A DNA stretch of 64,000 bases from Lactarius indigo (lineage: Eukaryota > Basidiomycota > Agaricomycetes > Russulales > Russulaceae). Both the position numbers and the translations under genes were made by a program. Of this stretch, positions 23,801 to 34,067 are shown piece by piece (within the stretch, counting starts at the first letter, position 1; every line of letters begins with the position of its first letter). The notes beneath the pieces are model-generated. The model worked only from the letters and a program-made list of their open reading frames with translations, was not told where the DNA came from and did not search any database. Where the stretch lies: contig JAFKAC010000158.1 of assembly GCA_025766275.1 (NCBI GenBank), positions 1-64,000 of the forward strand. Reading direction: 5' to 3'.

Positions 23801-24415
23801 GACTCTCGCAAAGAGCAACGTGATCTCTCACAAAATCAGGCGTGATATCGGTATGTCCTCCGCTCTCGAGAGGTAGTAGAAGTGTTCCCTGGAAATAAAG
23901 TCATGAGAGAGCGGAATCTCTAGGTAGTGTATAACGATGGGCACCTTCCCCACGATTAGGGCATTCCAGACGTCTGTCCATTCCGGATTATTGTCATGCT
24001 CCGCTACGAGCCTCTCCAGGATATCCCAACCGACGCTATTGGTTTCCAGCCCGATCGACTGAGCGCCTGCCTTGAGATTCATCAACTGGAGTTTGTTGGC
24101 GGCTGAGCTCCCTCCTGACTGCTGCTGAGGAGAAACGGATAATGAAGACTGAAGGGTGGTCCCGGTAGTAGGAGCGGTACGATGTCGAGGGGTATACGTT
24201 GCATAACGCGTCCCAGGGGGAGAGGCGTCGAGCGTGTCAGAGGTTGGTGCTGCGGCATTGACTGGTGCAGATGCTGGAGTAGGGGAAAGCAAAGGATGGG
24301 CGGTGAGTGCCTCTCGAGTAAGTGAAGGTGTAGGGGATGGTATTCGCTGTATGAGAGAGCCCTGAGCACGACCTATAGATCCCGAGGGAAAGAGATCGTC
24401 GCGTCTGCTTGACAT
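20854..24415 (-). CDS. VPS9-domain protein, probable Rab5-type guanine nucleotide exchange factor
   Basis: VPS9 domains activate Rab5/Vps21-class GTPases on endosomes. The ATG at 24415 opens MSSRRDDLFPSGSIG. Exon 1 (24415-23945) ends NALIVGK, exon 2 is 23888-23743, and exon 3 starts at 23691 (ETLTFRSSLLPGSNAFEGLL). The VPS9 core is spread over exons near 22820-21890: LLPKSDDASHDEALSSRVAA, LNMLDLGLEHLGVDVG, DKAAVLVAAHKAVVDGLSRL, ILPLMIFAVVKANPSHFVSH and GEGSYCLVNLMAVADFLENV. Upstream are VRKDIGKAINKALKNEVKE (helical bundle) and a 160-residue leader with GWDILERLVAEHDNNPEWTD. The tail is acidic and Ser/Arg-rich, then a last exon with SEVKELLREYKRVVEGLRTI. Total is roughly 850-900 residues. No CUE domain is evident, so this is not a plain Vps9 orthologue; Muk1-like is an alternative. 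Confidence 0.85.
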
Positions 24416-24715
24416 CGTTAGCGTATAATGGGACGCCGCGGCTTAGATTGACGAGCCCAACGAGCTGTCATCGAGTCATCGGTGGCCAACATGCTGATGC
24501 TGTACTATCTCTCGATTAAGGAAGCGCAAACAATATATTTCTCCTGTCTTAGAGTCCAATAAAGAGCTCGACGACAACGAGCGAAAAGTACAGCAATGTC
24601 CTCCGTTGATGACACGCGTGAGATTGGTGACCCCATTTGGGCGGGCGCAATTCACATGGTGTCTACAGCCCTTTTGGCTTAACAGATCCGCCGCGACCAG
24701 CGTCCTTTTCAACTG
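24416..24715. promoter_or_regulatory. Shared divergent promoter region
   Basis: The 300 bp separate the start of the VPS9-domain gene (minus) from the start of the coiled-coil gene (plus), so both promoters must lie here. I see no defined TATA or factor site that I would assign. Confidence 0.5.
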
Positions 24716-25607
24716 ATGGGCAGCGATTCTCCCCCACCAGCGGAACACATCGAACGCAGCGATCTTGACAAGCACGAGTTTGCACAGTACATCCTCCAAG
24801 AGCATGGCACGTATTTTCCAAAGTGGGCCACCGGCACCTGCAGCCTCATCGCGGCGTCCGGCCGGAAATACTGACACTAGTACAGATTCAGTGATATGTC
24901 CGTGTTCGTGGAATCGGCCCCCAACCTGAAACAACGAATCAATCAGTTACAAGCACAACACTCTACCGATCTCGAGAAGCTTTATGCACATCAAGCAGCG
25001 CGGTACCTCGACGATGCACTGGACCGTTATCTAGCTCGAGACGAGGAGGACGACGATGGCTATGTGAAAGCTATCGAGGTCCGTCCTAGTCCAATCTTTC
25101 CCATGGACAGCCCTGATGGAATTCACAACATAGGAGCTGTATGATGGTTCTCGTCGGGAGAGGACGAGTCTAGAAGCTACGTTTGATCGCGAAACGACGC
25201 TTGTGCGTCTTGCGCACATGGAGACTGTGGCACCTCTCCAATTAAAGACCGCAACAAAACAGAAGGAAGAAGAAGAATTGCGGAGGCGACGAGAAGCACA
25301 ATTTCCCCAGTCCGCGGTCGAGTACTACAGTCATCATGACAAGGAGTTACAACAACGTCTAGCGCGCTTCTTGACTTCGGATGCCATTATTCAAGAGAAG
25401 ATGTTGAACGAGTATGGATGGACATGGCGACAAGTACAAGGACTCAAAGAGGTATATTCGAACGACGTAAGGCTGATCCGATCTATTTCGCATCGCATCC
25501 AAAAACAGATGTTTTTGCAGCCCTCTTTCAGAGACGACATACAGAGAAGGGTAGCTGTTGTCAGAGACCCCCGAAGAAAACCGACCCTCACATCGTTTCA
25601 TACATAA
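24716..25607 (+). CDS. Unrecognised coiled-coil protein, 3' end uncertain
   Basis: I do not recognise the family. Exon 1 is 24716-24810 (MGSDSPPPAEHIERSDLDKH), exon 2 is 24886-25078 (FSDMSVFVESAPNLKQRINQ) and exon 3 starts at 25134. The phases agree and the protein is Glu/Lys/Gln-rich and helical: LQAQHSTDLEKLYAHQAARY, KTATKQKEEEELRRRREAQF and HHDKELQQRLARFLTSDAII. This suggests a scaffold or structural coiled coil, without a known role. Beyond about 25450 the model is unsure. The open frame runs to the stop at 25607, but a second frame (GIFERRKADPIYFASHPKTD and following) stays open and, with a GT/AG junction near 25633-25696, would extend to 25869. A third frame gives GRCPECLWVVADAFQ after the same acceptor. 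Confidence 0.6.
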
Positions 25608-26524
25608 GGATGAGTTGCCTCGGGGCGCCAAGGTAAATTAGTTTAGCACGGTCAAAAATGGAAGAGCAGGCTACTAATTGCCTATGGCGTTTGTCAGGGC
25701 CGTTGTCCGGAGTGCCTGTGGGTTGTTGCGGATGCGTTTCAAGTTGTTTATGATGTATGACGGCGGTGAGACCGTGGGCGTCGCCAAGTGCACGCCTCTA
25801 AGGATTTGTGTATTTAGCTACCAGGTTCAGTTCTACGGACGGGCAGTGCATTATCGGCGTCAGGACTAAGAACTCCGCTCACATAACGACGGCGTGTCCA
25901 TGTGATGTGAGGCGATCTTGTTGTCGAGAACGGGCGTTGGGACCGCATGATCTACCGGCTCTTTTTTTTTTTTTACTTTATGCGAAAAAAAAAAAACAGG
26001 AAGATATGAAGTAAAGTAGCGTTCGGGAGTGCAGCCGTAAAACCGGGAACCCGGGAGTGGGCGTGTAAGTGCAACACCCGTAGGAACAGCGTTACCGTGA
26101 GCATTGATGCGGCCAAACTTGAGGTGCTTCAACACAGCCAGGAACTCGAAGTCTCCCGCGCTCGTACATCTAACAGATTAACAGATCTTTCATCATCACC
26201 GTTTCGTGTCATGGCTAACTCCTCAAACCAATCGTCGCTCTGCCTACTTCACAGCATTGCCCACATCGAACCCGTCCAACTCGGACATGGCCGTCGTCTC
26301 CGCCTTCGATTGTGCTACACACCCGTCCCCACAAGCGAGGTCCTATAAATCCGGCACTCGAGCCCAGACGTGGTTACCATTCGGCTCACCCTTACGTCCG
26401 TTCCATTCGAATTTCATCCGGAACCTCCCTATTCCAATTCCCGCTTCGTACAGTACACGATAAACATCTGTCGCGACTCCCTACACTACTTGTGTCTCTC
26501 CCCATCCTTTCGTTCTGTCGAGTC
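25608..26524. other. Stretch between the coiled-coil gene and the Bud6-like gene
   Basis: This may contain further 3' exons of the preceding gene up to about 25869. A T run at 25962-25975 and an A run at 25985-25996 lie close together and could form an A/T hairpin; a terminator or polyadenylation role is only a guess. The rest should be the promoter and leader of the next gene. Confidence 0.4.
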
Positions 26525-27083
26525 ATGTCTACCGTCACTCGCCAATACATGCCGCCCAATGGACGACTTCAAACGACCAATCTGGTGCGTAGCCATCCTA
26601 TCCCTTGCCGTACATCAGTTGGCTGAACTTATCACGTGCAGCCATACCAGACGGACGTTCCTCGCGCAGTCGCGTCCCTCCTTGAGACAACCAAACAGCT
26701 GCAGGAGACCTTACGACTGTGGAGCGTGTTGCAGGTGTCAGAACAACACGTCAGCGATGTGTATGTGCGTCTGGGCGCCGAATTCAATTCGACAGTGGTC
26801 GCGTTTCAACATTTTGGTATCGATATGAGGTGCGTTCGATATGTTTTTACCCCATCATCTCTCACTGATGCCGCGTGGTCCCTATAGCGAAATATTCCAG
26901 ATTCCACAAGACTTGCGCGCAGTTCTCGAAGCATGTCTAAGCGAGGATGCGTCAACGCAGACCCTGAATAAGTACCTGCCGCGGGTGCGACAAATTATCG
27001 CGGCGCTGTTGCGCGGGCTGCAGAGCAAGCAAGCCGCTTATTGGAACGCAGTTGGAGACGCTGGTCCTTCAACCCGCCGTTGA
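26525..27083 (+). CDS. Short protein with a Bud6/Aip3 N-terminal-type domain
   Basis: Three exons (26525-26584, 26642-26829, 26888-27083) give 147 residues. The body matches the N-terminal helical domain of the polarity factor Bud6/Aip3 as I remember it: VASLLETTKQLQETLRLWS, EQHVSDVYVRLGAEFNSTVV, FGIDMSEIFQIPQDLRAVLE, CLSEDASTQTLNKYLPRVRQ and IIAALLRGLQSKQAAYW. Full Bud6 proteins are several hundred residues longer and carry the actin/formin-binding C-terminal core. Here the protein stops at GDAGPSTRR, only a few residues after the domain. The following 350 bp hold no matching continuation, so it appears to be a stand-alone domain protein. The junctions are in phase and the frame is intact. 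Role inferred: an adaptor in polarity or actin organisation. Confidence 0.75.
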
Positions 27084-27434
27084 GAGAACGATGGTTACTC
27101 TGTGGCGCTGGATGTCGCCACTGACGCGAGGAGTGATTGGGTATATTAGATGCGCATGCAAGCCTTCAATAAATAGTGTTATTACTGTAGCAGTCTTCGT
27201 ACGGGCACCTGGCTCGTGCGGTGTATAAATTATGCGATGATTATGTTAATTTATCTAATAGATCGGCACGCATTCTGCTGCCAGAAGAGGAGACGCACTC
27301 CCCGACACGGTCCGGGACTGTCCGTGCTGTGCCCCCTTGAGTCTAGCTGATTCAGCTGGTTCAGCCCCAACGTACACAACTCATAAGTACGAACCGCGCT
27401 ACTTCGCGTACGCGCAAGTCAACATCGTTTGTAT
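27084..27434. other. Intergenic stretch upstream of the NTF2-like gene
   Basis: About 350 bp hold the 3' end of the Bud6-like gene and the promoter of the next gene on the same strand. No further feature is visible. Confidence 0.45.
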
Positions 27435-29960
27435 ATGGTCCGGCCATGGAAACCCTCCGCGGTCCATCCTGCTTCTAATCGCTTCGGCCCACGCGCAACT
27501 AGGTCCGGTCCTCGTTCAGAAGATGCACAACCGAACGAATCCGTGAACAGGCGCCAGAGGCTCCCACCTACGATCAATAGCAGCCGGCGAGCATGGTGGC
27601 GACCCCCAGTTCCTCACCGGAACGTACAGCTCGCAATCCGGGGACGTACTGGGTCTAGTACGCGACGTGCGCTGTCGTCCACCTCAGCTGTTCCTTACGC
27701 ACGGCCACGGTCTCCAACCACTACAAGCGGCACAGGATGTCCAAACACCCCTGAGTCCCCCGTTGACACAATGCCGAGACCACCGACAGGTCACTCTGCA
27801 TCAACGCCGTCAATACCAGAATCGGGGTTTCCGGCCCCTAAGCGTCAGAAACCCGAGGGCTCTCCTCGCGTGGAGATAAAGTATGAAATTCCAACCGAGA
27901 CGATGGGATCAAATTTTGTGCCGTCTGTATCACCGGTGTCATCCGAGACCCTCGTTAGCAACCCCAAGGTCAAGGTGGAACGCGGCATCTCGCCAGAACT
28001 GTGTTCAAATCCTCAACTCAACACGTCCGGTTCCAGAAGATATGCGCCCCTTCCGCTGGAGTGTAGGAAATCACACCCCAATCATGCAGCGGCGAGGTCC
28101 GCATGGGCCAGAAAGGAGCAGGAGGCGTTGAGAAGGCTTGGTTTGAGAGTGGTGCGGTCATTTATCAGGTTTGTGGCGATCACTCTACCCCATCCATTCC
28201 TCACATGTCGTCATTGTCCTCGCAGGGAGGATGGAATGGTGATCGACTGGTACGTTCATTGGGGTACAGTCTCCGAGGTATCCGTGTTAAGAGTACCTCA
28301 ATCAGGGAGGCTATCGACTCCGAGCCCACAGACCCAGCTGCCGTTATCGAACGCGCACTACTGCTTAACGACGCTGCAATACGAGGTCCCCCTATTCTAT
28401 CCTCCAAGCGAGCGACATCACCTCTGTCACCCGCGTCCCAAAGTACGGAACGGCGTCAACTAGAAGTTCTTGCTGATCTACCTTCAGTCGAATATCCCGG
28501 TGCCGACGCGAACCAAATACGCGGCCCTTCTAGTATTCCTAGCGCAGATGGACGGCATCAGAGTCAAACACAAACCACGCATCTGGACACAGGAGATAGC
28601 ACCAGTGTCCATACATCGACCCCTATCGACCGTTTTCCAGAGGGGGGTTTACGAGATAATGCACCTATTGCCGCGTTGCCCCCTTTTAGTTCTTCCTCTC
28701 GTCACCCCCGCTCGCCCATGCGCCACCAAACTACAAACGACGTTCTTTTGCGCCCAACGCCCCCATCGAGTCAGCGAGCATCGAGCTCCCAATCTACTCG
28801 TCTTCTCCATGATCATAGCTCCTCTCCTCAGCCCTTCTCCTCGCCCCCTCCCTCACAGCACGCCTTAAATACCCTGCATCACATACTGCAGCTCAAACGG
28901 CAGATCAGTCGGACTTCCAGTTCGACAGGGCCTCCTGCCGTGTCGCCGTCGCCATCATGTCCCTTGCGGAAGCTATATCCTACATTATCGAAGGAACCAC
29001 AGCCCAATAGTCTATCGAATAAACGACCTACGGAATCGTCTGCAGATGTCGTTGCGGCCGCGTTGAACGAGAGCGCACGGCTGAGCCAAGGGGGATTGGG
29101 TAGAGCCTCAGCCTCGAGCACGCCGTTGCGGGTGTACAAGAAACGCCGGTTACTCGAGGATGGACCAAGTCTCTCTCCGCACGAGCCAAGACGTCGAGAA
29201 CGAGTCCGAGATTCCCTGTCTCCCGCCGGGCACTCATCTCCGCCCATTGCAGCTCTGGGTCATGATATAGGGTCACTTCTCGGGGGCCCGCTTCCAGAGC
29301 TTACACCGAGCGTTAGCGGCGACGAATTAGACTTGTCCTATCCACCCTCTCCCAAGCCGCCCATTCTTGACACGAACTCTCCCCACCCCTCAGCCTCAGC
29401 CTCAGCCTCAGCGCCGCTGCCCACGGAGCAGCCACGGCCAGTGGAGCCCTCGGAACCTGTCGCGGGTGCTTCTTCGCTCTTGAATTTCGAGCGGCTCCCA
29501 TCTGAAGAGAAGGAGTCGGCCGGGCTTCAGTACGTTGCACGGTACTGCCGGACGCTTGACACGGATCGACGTGCGCTTGGCGAGGCGTACGCCCCCGATG
29601 CGACTTTCTCGTGTCCTGAGCGCAGTCTGCGCGCACAAGGCCGCGACGGCATCCTGGATGCCCTGACGACGTTGGGGGACGGTTTCTTCTGTTCGGTGAG
29701 CAAGCTGAAGTACGAGGTATCTTTTGTTTCTGGCGTCGGTACACTGCTCGTTGGCAAGCAGGATGAGGAGGTGGGGTATACCATGAACTTTGTGCTACAA
29801 CCCGGGGATCACGAAGATAGGTCGGTAATAAGTTTTTTTTCTTATCAACTTTCGGTGGCGTTGATCTTTATTTTATTTCCTTAGGGAACCCGAACGAGAC
29901 ACGGGACAGTGGCCCCTTGTAGCCATTATGCATCAGATAGTACTCAGAGAAGGCTCTTGA
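27435..29960 (+). CDS. Large disordered protein with a C-terminal NTF2-like domain
   Basis: Four exons fit: 27435-28168, 28226-28249 (a 24-bp micro-exon), 28306-29820 and 29885-29960, totalling 782 residues in phase. The first 620 residues are Ser/Pro/Arg-rich and mostly unstructured, with basic patches (FPAPKRQKPEG, LRVYKKRRLLEDG) and one conserved-looking helix (AWARKEQEALRRLGLRVVRS) leading into REDGMVIDWEAIDSEPTDPA. The last 145 residues look like an NTF2 fold: SAGLQYVARYCRTLDTDRRA, LGEAYAPDATFSC, GRDGILDALTTLG and, in the final exon, GQWPLVAIMHQIVLRE. Such folds occur in Mex67/NXF and G3BP-type RNA-export factors; I cannot place it in either. An ATG at 27429 would add two residues, and an upstream non-contiguous first exon is possible. 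Confidence 0.7.
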
Positions 29961-30318
29961 CGGTCTGGCCTGCCGAGGTGTTCGGAGATGTGACGAATAC
30001 TGTAGGATGGTTTATTGTACTGGTAGCAGCTAACAATAGGATTCACCAGGATGTCTCTCCCAGATCTTTTGATACTGTCCCCCACCCATTGTTCAGACAG
30101 CACCTGGTTGTCGGACACCTCGAATGTCTCGTTCACTCCTTGTCCGATCCCTACAAAATTAGGTGCACACCATCTAGTACCAATTTTTTAACATGCTCCA
30201 GATGCCTTTGAAATGCACCCACAACAATCATGATCAATTTGGGTGAAGATCGTCCAAATTGGCTTTCATTGTGTAATTGACTGTGACTCGTCCACGCCAG
30301 ACAACCGTGACGATCATC
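29961..30318. other. Stretch between the NTF2-like gene and the Crinkler relic
   Basis: About 360 bp without a gene. It holds the 3' end of the NTF2-like gene and the former promoter of the Crinkler-type relic. Confidence 0.4.
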
Positions 30319-32623
30319 ATGTCCACTTCTATCGCGCTCAACGCCCTGGTTCTTGGGGAGGATCTTAAGGACATCTTCTCGGTCCAGGTCCCCGGCACCG
30401 AGACTATCAGCGACCTCAGGAAAGCGATAGAGAACAAAAAAAAAAAAAAAAAGAATACTTCCTGCCACATTGACGCCAGCACCTTTGACCTATGGAAAGT
30501 CTCTATCCCCGTCGATGAAAATTTAGAAGCAAAGATAAATGGTTTGAAGTTCGAGAACAAGACGCCGCTGCTGGCTGTGGAAGGGTTGTCGGGAGTCTTT
30601 TCGGGAAAAATCGAGGACGAACACCTCCACATTGTCGTGCAACCACCTGTCAGTGTTATCCAGACAAATGAACCTCCGCGGCTTAAGCTAAATTGTTTAG
30701 TACTCGGCGAGGATCGCAGCAACGTCTTCTCAGTCAAGATCCCCGGCCGAGAATGTCAGCACCCTCAAGAAAACGGTCAAGGATAAAAACGAAGAATGCT
30801 TTCCGCCACGTTCAAGTTGACGCCGACATCCTCACCTTTTGGCAGGTTTCCGTCTCCGCTGATGGCGATTCCAAACTGGAGCTCAGCCGATGAAAGGTCT
30901 TTGTCGCTGACGCGGCTGTTATCGAGTGTCTTCTTGCATTCTATTCTTTCGGGGCGAGTACACATTGTTGTGAGGCCTCCGCCAGCCCGTGAGTCTCAGT
31001 GGCTTGCCCTCGCCACCCGTCTGACCTCATTGCAACTGTCGTAGATTTGCTGCCTCAACCACCACGAGCCTCAAAGTTTGACACGATGAGCCTATGGACA
31101 AAGGGGATTACTGGAAGCACTGTAGTCGAAGCCGCGCAAACCGCTCCTCCGCCTTCATCCGGTGCTGCGTTCCGAAAGTTTCTTGCCGAGCAGGAGCGTC
31201 ATCCCATATGAAATAGGCGTCCCTTGACAAATTGTGGCATCCCCATCCAACTTTATCTCCCTTCGTTTGCAAAATTCCTTTGCATGGCCCTTGGAGATGC
31301 TGTTGAAATCGACTCAAAAGCATGAAGCTTACTCGGCCACGCATTCTCTCTTTCACTCCTCCGCAGCGCTGTACACCGACGAAACTGGGTGTGGCAGAAA
31401 CTAGGATGTTTTTAAATGGCCATCAGCTTGATATCCCCTGCAAATATTGCACCATGCATTTCGATGACAGAGGTCTGTGGAAGCGTCGAAGCTTTGGTAG
31501 TTCTTAAAGAGGACAAGAACGAAGTTGGCACAGGCGGCTGTAACCCATCACGAGCGCTCTTTAGGCTTTCGTTCATACTACGCACGAAAGGAGGTACGTC
31601 CATTCCTGCCATTCCTGATAAATGCTCTTGTCTTACATGTTGTAGATGGAGCCGATCCGTGATAGTTATTGCTACCCGAGTTTCTCGATCGCTCTCGCAA
31701 GCCCTCGGATCTGTATCTTCGGGGACGGTCTTCATTGAGAACGCAGTCGTCCAGCAGCTGACGGACTTCATCTGGATCGGTGGCCGTCCCTACGACGACA
31801 GACCGCAAACTTGAGTCGGTGACGCGGATTCTGACACAGGGATAATGGAATTGCAAGAGTTTTACAAGGCGCTATCCCGCCGTGGTTTACGACACGACCC
31901 CCGACGATTTTTCCCTTTTATTCGGCACTACTCTGTCGGAGGGCGTGATGTCAACTTATCGTACAAGGCCTACCCGTTCCCGGACACTCCGAACACTCCG
32001 AAAAGCCCATCCAAGGCCGTATTCATCTCTACCACAGAAACCGAAGTTGGGCTTCTAGATTATTACTCAAAGATATACCGCCGAAGCACATCGCCTCCTT
32101 GCGGCCTCAGGCCTTGCTCCTAAACTTCTATACTGCTCGGAGGAGGATCCTAGTTCCATTGACCTCGCTGGATTGACCATGGTCGTCATTGAATACATCG
32201 ACGGAATGACTGTTCATGAGCGGTACGGCAACGACCAACCTCCGCAGCGCATTTTCGACCAGGTTAAGGAGGCCCTTGGCGTCCTACATGACAAAAATAT
32301 TGTCTCTGGTGACCTCCGTTACCCAAACATCATGATCACCAAAGACCAGCGCTGATCAATCTCGATTGGTGTGGAGAGTACGAAAAGGACACCTACCCCG
32401 TTTCGTTGAATGACGCTCGTAACACACCCAACAGCATTGACAGGCACCCTGACGTCAAGAGAGATAGTAGGATGGCGAAAAGAGCATGAAAGTTAACAGT
32501 GTGAGATCTCGACCGGACATCACGTCTTTTCACAATCCGTCACCAGCCACGACTTCAACTCTACTCGGAAAACGTAAAGCGCGAGCCTCAGACGATGAGG
32601 AGAATGAAGGTGAAGACGTGTGA
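30319..32623 (+). pseudogene. Decayed Crinkler-head and kinase-like gene with duplicated head domain
   Basis: The locus keeps recognisable pieces in order but not in one frame. At 30319-30660 is a ubiquitin-like Crinkler N-terminal domain (start MSTSIALNALVLGEDL, end HLHIVVQPP). Directly after it a second copy begins (LKLNCLVLGEDRSNVFS) and is broken by frame changes near 30750, 30805 and 30885. Downstream, 31080-31211 (VVEAAQTAPPPSSG...EQERHPI) ends at a TGA; 31460-31814 ends VVQQLTDFIWIGGRPYDD; 31845-32060 has FFPFIRHYSVGGRDV. At 32078-32355 is a kinase-like core (TMVVIEYIDGMTVHERYG, VSGDLRYPNIMI) ending in a stop. An intact-looking tail (STLLGKRKARASDDEENEGE) ends at 32623. Crinkler proteins were described as effectors in oomycetes and also occur in fungi; the kinase-like part keeps a catalytic-loop Asp and Asn. 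At least five interruptions make this non-functional as it stands. Confidence 0.8.
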
Positions 32624-34067
32624 AGAAATCGAGACCAATACTGTATATCGTACGAGTAGTACTTTACAGCGTATTCCCATATCCTGTGGCTCGACTCTGC
32701 CCGAGGGGAACAATAAATTAATAGTGAGTTAACAAGAAACATGGAAACGCAGACCCGGACGCAGACGGAGATCGTTCCAGTAACATGATCTTCATTTTCA
32801 TAATCGACATCAACCTTTACAAATTAGTAATCGAAGACTAATAATATCGTTTCGAGGACCATGTGGCCTTTACACCACCTCGTTCGCTTGTAGCTTTGGT
32901 AGGGCTTGCCAGTGCCGCCGTTCAGAGGTGCTCCGCACGCGACCCCAACGACACCCACGACGATGCCGCGGCTGGGCACTCCGCCAACACGAGCCGCGTG
33001 CGACGCGAATCACGACGACGACGCGACGAATGGAGAGGGGGGCCATATGGCGACTGCAACGGCGGCGGCGATGACGCGATGGAGACGAGGGAAGTGAGTG
33101 TCCTGTTTATGGAGGCCAATGAAACAGTGATAATAAAAAACGAAAGAAAGTCTATCCAACTACCACTAGACCCCAAACTTGAGCGTGTCGAGCGACGAGG
33201 CTGCTTGACCTTCTGTTCTCTAGGATGGAGGCCGTCAGCATGGGGATGAAACAAGGCACCATATGCATTGCGGATAGACGGTCGTGGTCGCATATGACCA
33301 CGCATCACGTCTGTCGTTGTAGAAATCGACCGCTATGTGACCCCGTTCTCCCCGTTCCAGTGTTTGTCGGCGTCAAAGGTACATCGAAGGGGGACAGAAA
33401 TACATACCTCATCTTCGCGATCTCAATGCCACAACGTTCCAGCCCCGATCTTGCATAATGGGCGCATATCCAGGTCACTACAAAATGTTGTTCATGTGGC
33501 CGTGTCGCATGAAGTATGCTCTGCGACATACTTCGCGAGACACGGCAACATGAGAGCGAAACAAAAATGAGGCACTGGCAAAAGGAAGCATTCTAGAGTT
33601 CGTGATCGTTCATGTTAGCCCGAGAATGTCAGTAATAGCACAAGCAAAGCCAAAGTGTAGGCTACTGTACCCTGAAAAAGATAATAGTCGAAGTACTTAT
33701 TCAACCAGGAATTCCGAACCATACTCCAGAGCTGTCTCCTTGATCGAGCCATTTGTCTGCTTCCGTGCCAAAAAAGAGGTACGAAGTCGATAAGGGTTCT
33801 GAGTTGGGCCAAAGGTACAACATCTCCCATACTCTCGCCGTCATTCCGCCAAGCATGATTCAAAAGGTATATGTTGGTGGGAGAAAATACGATTCAAGGA
33901 TGCCGTGGCAACGGGATTTGGCTGGGGTATAATCTGAACATAGTAAAGGAACAAGTCGGCATTGGGAGACGGTAGATGTAAGTCGTAGTTGGGCAATCTG
34001 ATGCCATGAACGCGGACCGCATTAGCCGAGAGCCCGAATTCCCAACGCCCACGTGCTGCTCACTCTC
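32624..34067. other. Gene-free stretch between the Crinkler relic and CWC27
   Basis: No gene is supported. A GC-rich, GAC/GCG-repeat-like segment at about 32900-33090 is open on both strands. A minus frame at 33863-33615 (MNHAWRNDGESMG, later LNKYFDYYLFQ) has protein-like composition but ends without context. The CWC27 promoter must lie next to 34067. Confidence 0.4.

Noticed and set aside
32863..33249. 128-codon plus frame with a signal-peptide-like start (MAFTPPRSLVALVGLASAAV), possible small secreted protein
   Set aside because: The segment is a low-complexity GAC/GCG-rich run that is equally open on the minus strand, and the C-terminal half has no coherent composition.
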